Shown here piece after piece: positions 4,494 to 8,132 of a stretch of 8,132 nt of DNA. The stretch spans positions 1 through 8,132 of the forward strand of contig JAUUWK010000043.1 of NCBI GenBank assembly GCA_030589055.1, given 5' to 3'. Numbering within the stretch: position 1 is the stretch's first letter; each line of letters opens with the position of its first letter. The DNA is from Candidatus Bathyarchaeota archaeon (GTDB taxonomy: Archaea > Thermoproteota > Bathyarchaeia > Bathyarchaeales > Bathycorpusculaceae). Both the position numbers and the translations under genes were made by a program. A model generated the notes under the pieces. That model was not told the DNA's origin. It ran no database searches and worked only from the letters and a program-made list of their open reading frames with translations.

Positions 4494-6665
4494 CTAAGCA
4501 ACTGGTGTTGCTGGCTTTTGCACCTGCCGAACCTGTCTCATGAATCTTTTATACCATTTCTCCATGTCTGGTGAGACTGATGGGCCAATCATTTTTGTAG
4601 CCTCTTGAAAATCCGACAACGTAACCTCCTTAGCGTTCACATCTATTCTCAGGGCATGCATAGCAGCCTCTCTGCAAAGTGCGTCTACGTCTGCACCAGA
4701 ATAACTCTTCGTTATGGCTGCTAAATGCGCTAGGTCTACGTCCTTTGTTAAGGGCATGTTTTTCGTGTAGATCTTGAATATTTCGAGACGACTCTTCTCA
4801 TCAGGTTCAGGGACATAAATTAACCTATCAAATCTTCCTGGGCGAAGAACTGCCGGGTCCACAATGTCGGGTCTGTTTGTGGCGGCTATGATAACTATGT
4901 CTTGTAGGGTTACGATGCCGTCCATTTCTGTTAAGAGCTGACTGATAACGCGTTCTGTTACTCCGCTGTCCGCAAAACCTAGACCTCTTCGAGGCACAAG
5001 TGAATCGATCTCATCGAAGAATATCACGGTAGGAGCGGCCATTCTTGCTTTTCTGAACACTTCTCTAATGGCTTTCTCTGATTCTCCGACCCATTTTGAG
5101 AAGATTTCTGGGCCTTTAATTGTTATGAAGTTGGCTTCGCTTTCCGTTGCAACAGCCCTAGCCAAAAGAGTCTTACCACAACCAGGAGGACCATAAAGAA
5201 AAATTCCCTTAGGCGGCCTGATCCCAAGTCTCTTAAAGATCTCCGGGTTTTTCAGAGGCCATTCAACAGCTTCGTTAAGCGCTTGTTTAACCTCTTGTAG
5301 CCCACCTATGTCGTTCCAGTGGACTGTTGGCACCTCGATGTAGACTTCACGCATGGCTGTAGGAGTTATCTCCTTGTAAGCACCAAAGAAGTCCTCCATT
5401 TTAATTTCCATTTTTTCCAATACGCTTGGCGGTACGCGTTCTTCTTCCAAGTTTATTTGAGGCAGATACCTGCGTAGGGCTTTCATGGCTGTTTCTCTGC
5501 ATAAGGCTGCCAAATCTGCGCCAGTGTACCCATGAGTCATTTTAAACAATCTTTCAAGATCAACATCATCTGCTAATGGCATTCCGCGAGTGTGGATTTG
5601 GAGTATTTCATGTCTTCCCTGCTTGTCCGGAACACCTATCTCAATTTCTCTATCGAATCTGCCCGGCCTGCGAAGGGCGGGATCTAAGGCACCTGGCCTG
5701 TTTGTGGCGCCTATTACTATGACGTTTCCCCTTCCCGATAAACCATCCATTAACGCTAAGAGCTGTGCAACCACGCGTCTTTCAACTTCTCCTGTGACCT
5801 CTTCCCGTTTAGGCGCTATTGCGTCCAATTCATCTATGAATATTATGCTTGGAGAGTTCTGCTGAGCTTGCTGGAAGATTTCTCTAAGTCTTGCCTCTGA
5901 TTCTCCGTAAAATTTGCTCATTATTTCCGGTCCGTTTATTGAAAAGAAGTTTGCTTCTGATTCGTTTGCTACTGCTCTGGCCAGAAGGGTTTTACCGCAA
6001 CCAGGAAAACCGTGAAGCAGCACTCCCTTCGGTGGTTCTATTCCCAATCTCTGGAATAATTCTGGATGTCGTAGCGGAAGCTCAACCATTTCTCTTACTC
6101 TTTGAATCTCTTCATGCAGTCCTCCAATGTCCTCGTATGTGGTTCGCGGCAGTCCTCTTCCTTCAGGTGCCGGTTCGTCCAGTATCGTGAGTTTTGTTTC
6201 TCCTGTGACTTTTACTATGCCATGCGGGCGGGTTTTTGTTACAGTAAAAGGTATAGCGTGTCCAAGCATCATGACAAGGGTTGTGTCGCCTTCCATGAGA
6301 GTTCTTTCCATCAAGCGGTTTCTGACGAAATTTGTGAAATCTTCGTCAACGTTAAGTCTCATATCCACCGGTGCGAAGGTGATGTTTAAAGCGTTTTTAA
6401 CCTTGGCTGGTCTTAAAACAACGTATTCGTTTATGGCTACTCCTGCGTTTTTACGGGTGAAGCCGTCGATACGTATCATTTCTCGGTTTTGATCTTCACT
6501 GTAGGCTGGCCAAGCAATAGCTGATGTTGTTCTTTTGCCAACAATCTCGATTACATCACCTGCTGATATGTCCAGTTTCCGCATCGTCCTCTGGTCTAGG
6601 CGAGCAATACCTCTTCCCACATCCCGCTGTCTTGCGTCACCAACACGTAACTGTAATTCAACCAA
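4494..6665 (-). CDS. cdc48: Cdc48/VAT-type AAA+ ATPase with two ATPase domains
   Basis: This 723-residue hexameric unfoldase pulls substrates apart, probably upstream of the proteasome. The N domain covers about 1-170 (MVELQLRVGDARQRDVGRG start). D1 has Walker A GFPGCGKT (219-226), pore loop KFYGESE (251-257), Walker B IIFIDE (274-279), sensor TNR (321-323) and arginine fingers R336 and R339. D2 has Walker A GPPGCGKT (492-499), pore loop KWVGESE (524-530), Walker B VIFFDE (547-552), TNR (596-598), R611 and R614. Both ATPase sites look complete. In D1 a phenylalanine replaces the usual first proline of GPPG, and both P-loops carry cysteine before GKT. The C-terminus (KPATPVA) lacks the HbYX proteasome-docking motif. 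The start is TTG at 6665, immediately after an in-frame TGA and four bases behind GGGGT. It has its own TATA box and is followed by the coupled 76-residue gene. Confidence 0.97.
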   Translation of the reverse strand: MVELQLRVGDARQRDVGRGIARLDQRTMRKLDISAGDVIEIVGKRTTSAIAWPAYSEDQNREMIRIDGFTRKNAGVAINEYVVLRPAKVKNALNITFAPVDMRLNVDEDFTNFVRNRLMERTLMEGDTTLVMMLGHAIPFTVTKTRPHGIVKVTGETKLTILDEPAPEGRGLPRTTYEDIGGLHEEIQRVREMVELPLRHPELFQRLGIEPPKGVLLHGFPGCGKTLLARAVANESEANFFSINGPEIMSKFYGESEARLREIFQQAQQNSPSIIFIDELDAIAPKREEVTGEVERRVVAQLLALMDGLSGRGNVIVIGATNRPGALDPALRRPGRFDREIEIGVPDKQGRHEILQIHTRGMPLADDVDLERLFKMTHGYTGADLAALCRETAMKALRRYLPQINLEEERVPPSVLEKMEIKMEDFFGAYKEITPTAMREVYIEVPTVHWNDIGGLQEVKQALNEAVEWPLKNPEIFKRLGIRPPKGIFLYGPPGCGKTLLARAVATESEANFITIKGPEIFSKWVGESEKAIREVFRKARMAAPTVIFFDEIDSLVPRRGLGFADSGVTERVISQLLTEMDGIVTLQDIVIIAATNRPDIVDPAVLRPGRFDRLIYVPEPDEKSRLEIFKIYTKNMPLTKDVDLAHLAAITKSYSGADVDALCREAAMHALRIDVNAKEVTLSDFQEATKMIGPSVSPDMEKWYKRFMRQVRQVQKPATPVA

Positions 6666-6693
6666 TCATACCCCTTCCATAGTACTGCTGATG

Positions 6694-6706
6694 CTGTTCG
6701 AAACAG
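6694..6706. repeat. Small inverted repeat near the cdc48 transcription start
   Basis: CTGTT-CGA-AACAG, two 5-bp arms around three bases, sits eight bases downstream of the cdc48 TATA box, overlapping the predicted transcription start near 6693. It could be an operator, but an arm length of five is close to chance. Confidence 0.25.
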
Positions 6707-6713
6707 AGATATT

Positions 6714-6723
6714 CCTATATAAG
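6714..6723 (-). promoter_or_regulatory. TATA box of cdc48
   Basis: The minus strand reads CTTATATAGG, a near-ideal archaeal TATA box, with purine-rich TTAAACA just upstream where a BRE would lie. It is ten bases past the aEF-1beta stop and about 50 bases before the TTG at 6665. Transcription should start near 6693, giving a leader of about 28 bases that contains GGGGT. This makes cdc48 a separate unit from the zinc-ribbon/aEF-1beta pair. Confidence 0.6.
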
Positions 6724-6732
6724 TGTTTAAGG

Positions 6733-7008
6733 CTATCTACTTGTTCTACGAACCATACCCGGTTGCACTTGGCTTATCTCGCTTATCTCCTCAAGTCTCT
6801 TCTCAAGCTCATCAAGCACGCCTGACTTGTCCTCTGGAATTTTAATGGCGGCTATTAGAGCGTTTAATCCGAAGGCTATTGGTTCCTCTCCAAAGCCGTG
6901 TATCGAAGCGAACTCCGGCAGGCAATCCTCAATTTTCTTCTTCAGCACATCAAAGTCAACGGTTATATCTACTGGAAATATTTTGTAAGAGACTATAACA
7001 CTGCCCAT
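6733..7008 (-). CDS. ef1b: Elongation factor 1-beta (aEF-1beta)
   Basis: This 91-residue protein is the usual full length of archaeal EF-1beta, the guanine-nucleotide exchange factor that reloads aEF-1alpha with GTP during translation. The N-terminal strand GSVIVSYKIFPVDITVD (2-18), the helix LKKKIEDCLP (22-31), the highly conserved EEPIAFGLNAL (41-51), the hydrophobic strand IAAIKIPED (52-60) and the helix LDELEKRLEEI (65-75) follow the ferredoxin-like fold of the family. It ends VRRTSR. The ATG at 7008 is preceded by a strong GGGAGGT (7015-7021). It lies 20 bases downstream of the zinc-ribbon gene, an arrangement common in archaea for two translation-related genes, so the two are probably one transcript. 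Confidence 0.95.
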   Translation of the reverse strand: MGSVIVSYKIFPVDITVDFDVLKKKIEDCLPEFASIHGFGEEPIAFGLNALIAAIKIPEDKSGVLDELEKRLEEISEISQVQPGMVRRTSR

Positions 7009-7028
7009 TCTTCAACCTCCCTTGCATT

Positions 7029-7217
7029 TTATGGTCCAACAAAACCGCATTTAGGACACTTGTAGGAACGCCCAAACTTTCTGCATTTTTGACATCGTCT
7101 TATCATAATTTCCCCACAATTTGGGCACAAGAACTTTGTGGCTTGTGTTCCCGGCTGTATGGGTTTACCGCAACTTGTACACGTAACTAAGGTTAACTTT
7201 GATGTTCTTTCAGTCAT
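7029..7217 (-). CDS. Small zinc-ribbon protein with four CXXC pairs (COG2888/HVO_2753-like)
   Basis: This 62-residue protein has four CXXC pairs, C13/C16, C31/C34, C42/C45 and C54/C57, enough to bind two zinc ions. The pattern, length and position directly upstream of aEF-1beta match the archaeal family annotated as a predicted Zn-ribbon RNA-binding protein with a role in translation, of which Haloferax HVO_2753 is a studied member. The molecular role is still unclear, so a translation link here rests on family annotation and neighbourhood. The C-terminus GFVGP is typical of the family. The ATG at 7217 has GGTGA six bases upstream (7224-7228). It is the first gene of the unit with aEF-1beta and is divergent from fen. 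Confidence 0.92.
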   Translation of the reverse strand: MTERTSKLTLVTCTSCGKPIQPGTQATKFLCPNCGEIMIRRCQKCRKFGRSYKCPKCGFVGP

Positions 7218-7383
7218 CTTGATTCACCGGTGATGGTTTTGTAATTGTCAAGCTTCCTTATATTTGATATGTTTTAACGTTGCAAGAAAAGATTAATGGA
7301 AAACTTGATTTGCATCTAGAATCTGAGATGTCATTCGCAAGTTTATTATTGTGGTTTTTATTGTTATATTCAATGGGGTTGTT
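7218..7383. promoter_or_regulatory. Divergent promoter region between the zinc-ribbon gene and fen
   Basis: This 166-bp AT-rich spacer drives transcription both ways. On the minus side CAAATATAAGG (7256-7266) is a good TATA box, placing a start near 7236 and a leader of about 19 bases with GGTGA. On the plus side GTTTATTATT (7341-7350) is a weaker TATA candidate, with a start near 7372 and a short leader containing GGGGTT. A 10-bp perfect palindrome, TCACCGGTGA (7224-7233), overlaps the zinc-ribbon ribosome binding site. No gene is visible inside. Confidence 0.5.
7256..7266 (-). promoter_or_regulatory. TATA box of the zinc-ribbon/aEF-1beta unit
   Basis: The minus strand reads CAAATATAAGG, centred about 45 bases upstream of the ATG at 7217. 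The distance fits a short leader that includes the GGTGA ribosome binding site. Confidence 0.5.
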
Positions 7384-8132
7384 TTGGGCGTAAACTTACG
7401 TGATCTTATTCCGAAAACAACAGTTAGACTTGAGGATTTAAGTGGAAAATCTATTGCTATAGACGCTTATAACGCCTTATACCAATTCTTAGCTATAATC
7501 CGTCAGCCAGATGGTACGCCTCTAAAAGATAACAGCGGAAGGGTAACAAGCCATTTAAGTGGTCTTCTTTACAGGACAAGCAATCTTGTGGAAATGGGCA
7601 TAAAACCAATATACGTTTTTGACGGAGTTCCACCAGCATTAAAAGAAACTGAAATCAAGAGACGCATGAAAGCCAAAAAGGAAGCCCTAATAAAGTATGA
7701 GCGAGCCGTGAAAGAGGGAAAAACGGAGAAAGCTCGTATGTACGCGCAGGCAACTTCTCGTCTAAAGGACTACATGACCGAAGATAGCAAACGACTTTTG
7801 GATTTTATGGGAATTCCGTGGGTTCAGGCGCCAAGCGAGGGAGAAGCACAAGCAGCGCACCTCGTGAAGCGCGGGGACGCAGACTACTGTGCAAGCCAGG
7901 ATTATGACAGCCTTCTTTTTGGTGCTCCGAGACTTGTGAGAAACGTGACAATTTCAGGTCGGAGAAAGCTTCCAAGAAAAAAAGTTTACATTGAAGTTGC
8001 CCCAGAAATTGTTGAGCTTGAACAAGTTCTAAAGGAATGTGGAATAACCCATAAGCAGATAATCGATGTAGCCATACTGATAGGCACGGACTTCAACCCT
8101 GACGGTGTAAAAGGCTTAGGACCAAAAACAGC
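7384..8132 (+). CDS. fen: Flap endonuclease FEN1, N-terminal part
   Basis: This plus-strand frame runs from TTG at 7384 off the right edge, giving 249 complete codons of an expected 340 or so. FEN1 removes 5' flaps during Okazaki-fragment maturation and base-excision repair, working with PCNA. The N-terminus MGVNLRDLIPK is the classic archaeal FEN1 start, which fixes the TTG; GGGGTT lies just upstream. Counting from it, the metal-binding acidic residues fall on the positions known for Pyrococcus FEN1: D27, D80, E152, E154, D173, D175 and D236. The N (1-100) and I regions are therefore intact, and ATLIGTD-like AILIGTD is at 230-236, with the helix-hairpin-helix just starting (GVKGLGPKT, 241-249). 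The C-terminal PCNA-binding peptide lies outside the window. An in-frame GTG at 7351 is possible but would add 11 residues foreign to the family. Confidence 0.97.
   Translation, partial: MGVNLRDLIPKTTVRLEDLSGKSIAIDAYNALYQFLAIIRQPDGTPLKDNSGRVTSHLSGLLYRTSNLVEMGIKPIYVFDGVPPALKETEIKRRMKAKKEALIKYERAVKEGKTEKARMYAQATSRLKDYMTEDSKRLLDFMGIPWVQAPSEGEAQAAHLVKRGDADYCASQDYDSLLFGAPRLVRNVTISGRRKLPRKKVYIEVAPEIVELEQVLKECGITHKQIIDVAILIGTDFNPDGVKGLGPKT

Noticed and set aside
5590..6492. Several plus-strand frames opposite cdc48.
   Set aside because: All lie inside the strongly supported cdc48 coding sequence and lack any domain or start signal.
1..8132. CRISPR array, insertion sequence, toxin-antitoxin or defence cassette.
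   Set aside because: No regularly spaced direct repeats, transposase, integrase, Cas or toxin motifs were seen; the genes are conserved archaeal housekeeping families.

Overview
This window looks like a housekeeping segment of an archaeal chromosome. The evidence is an archaeal-type flap endonuclease FEN1, a Cdc48/VAT-type double AAA+ ATPase, archaeal elongation factor 1-beta, type-2 peptidyl-tRNA hydrolase, archaeal-type TruD, a geranylgeranyl-reductase-family flavoprotein, GGTGA/GGAGG ribosome binding sites and TATA-like promoters. The sequence is moderately AT-rich. The set of families, the small winged-helix-like protein behind cdc48 and the frequent TTG starts suggest a TACK-type archaeon, perhaps Bathyarchaeia. 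That placement is inference from familiarity, not a computed result.

Layout: all genes except the last read on the minus strand. From right to left they are: a small four-CXXC zinc-ribbon protein and aEF-1beta (one transcription unit, 7217-6733); cdc48 and a 76-residue winged-helix-like protein (6665-4252, with their own TATA box at 6714-6723); a geranylgeranyl-reductase-family protein, Pth2 and TruD (4214-1185); a 247-bp intergenic region rich in small inverted repeats; a YfcE/MJ0936-type metallophosphoesterase (936-394); a doubtful 52-residue ORF (381-223); and the N-terminal 35 codons of a cysteine-containing small protein that runs off the left edge (106-1). On the plus strand the fen gene starts with TTG at 7384 and runs off the right edge. 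It shares a divergent promoter region with the zinc-ribbon gene.

The genes fit core information processing: elongation (aEF-1beta and the zinc ribbon), peptidyl-tRNA recycling (Pth2), tRNA modification (TruD), protein unfolding (Cdc48), and DNA replication and repair (FEN1), plus isoprenoid-lipid saturation (GGR family). I see no defence system, mobile element, CRISPR array, rRNA or tRNA. The least explained parts are the 937-1184 intergenic region (eight CAAATA/TATTTG hexamers and nested palindromes), the 107-393 region (a 14-bp GC-rich perfect palindrome and a distant inverted repeat), the uncharacterised 76-residue partner of cdc48, and the unusual first Walker A motif of Cdc48. These are modest leads; nothing here is clearly a new system.
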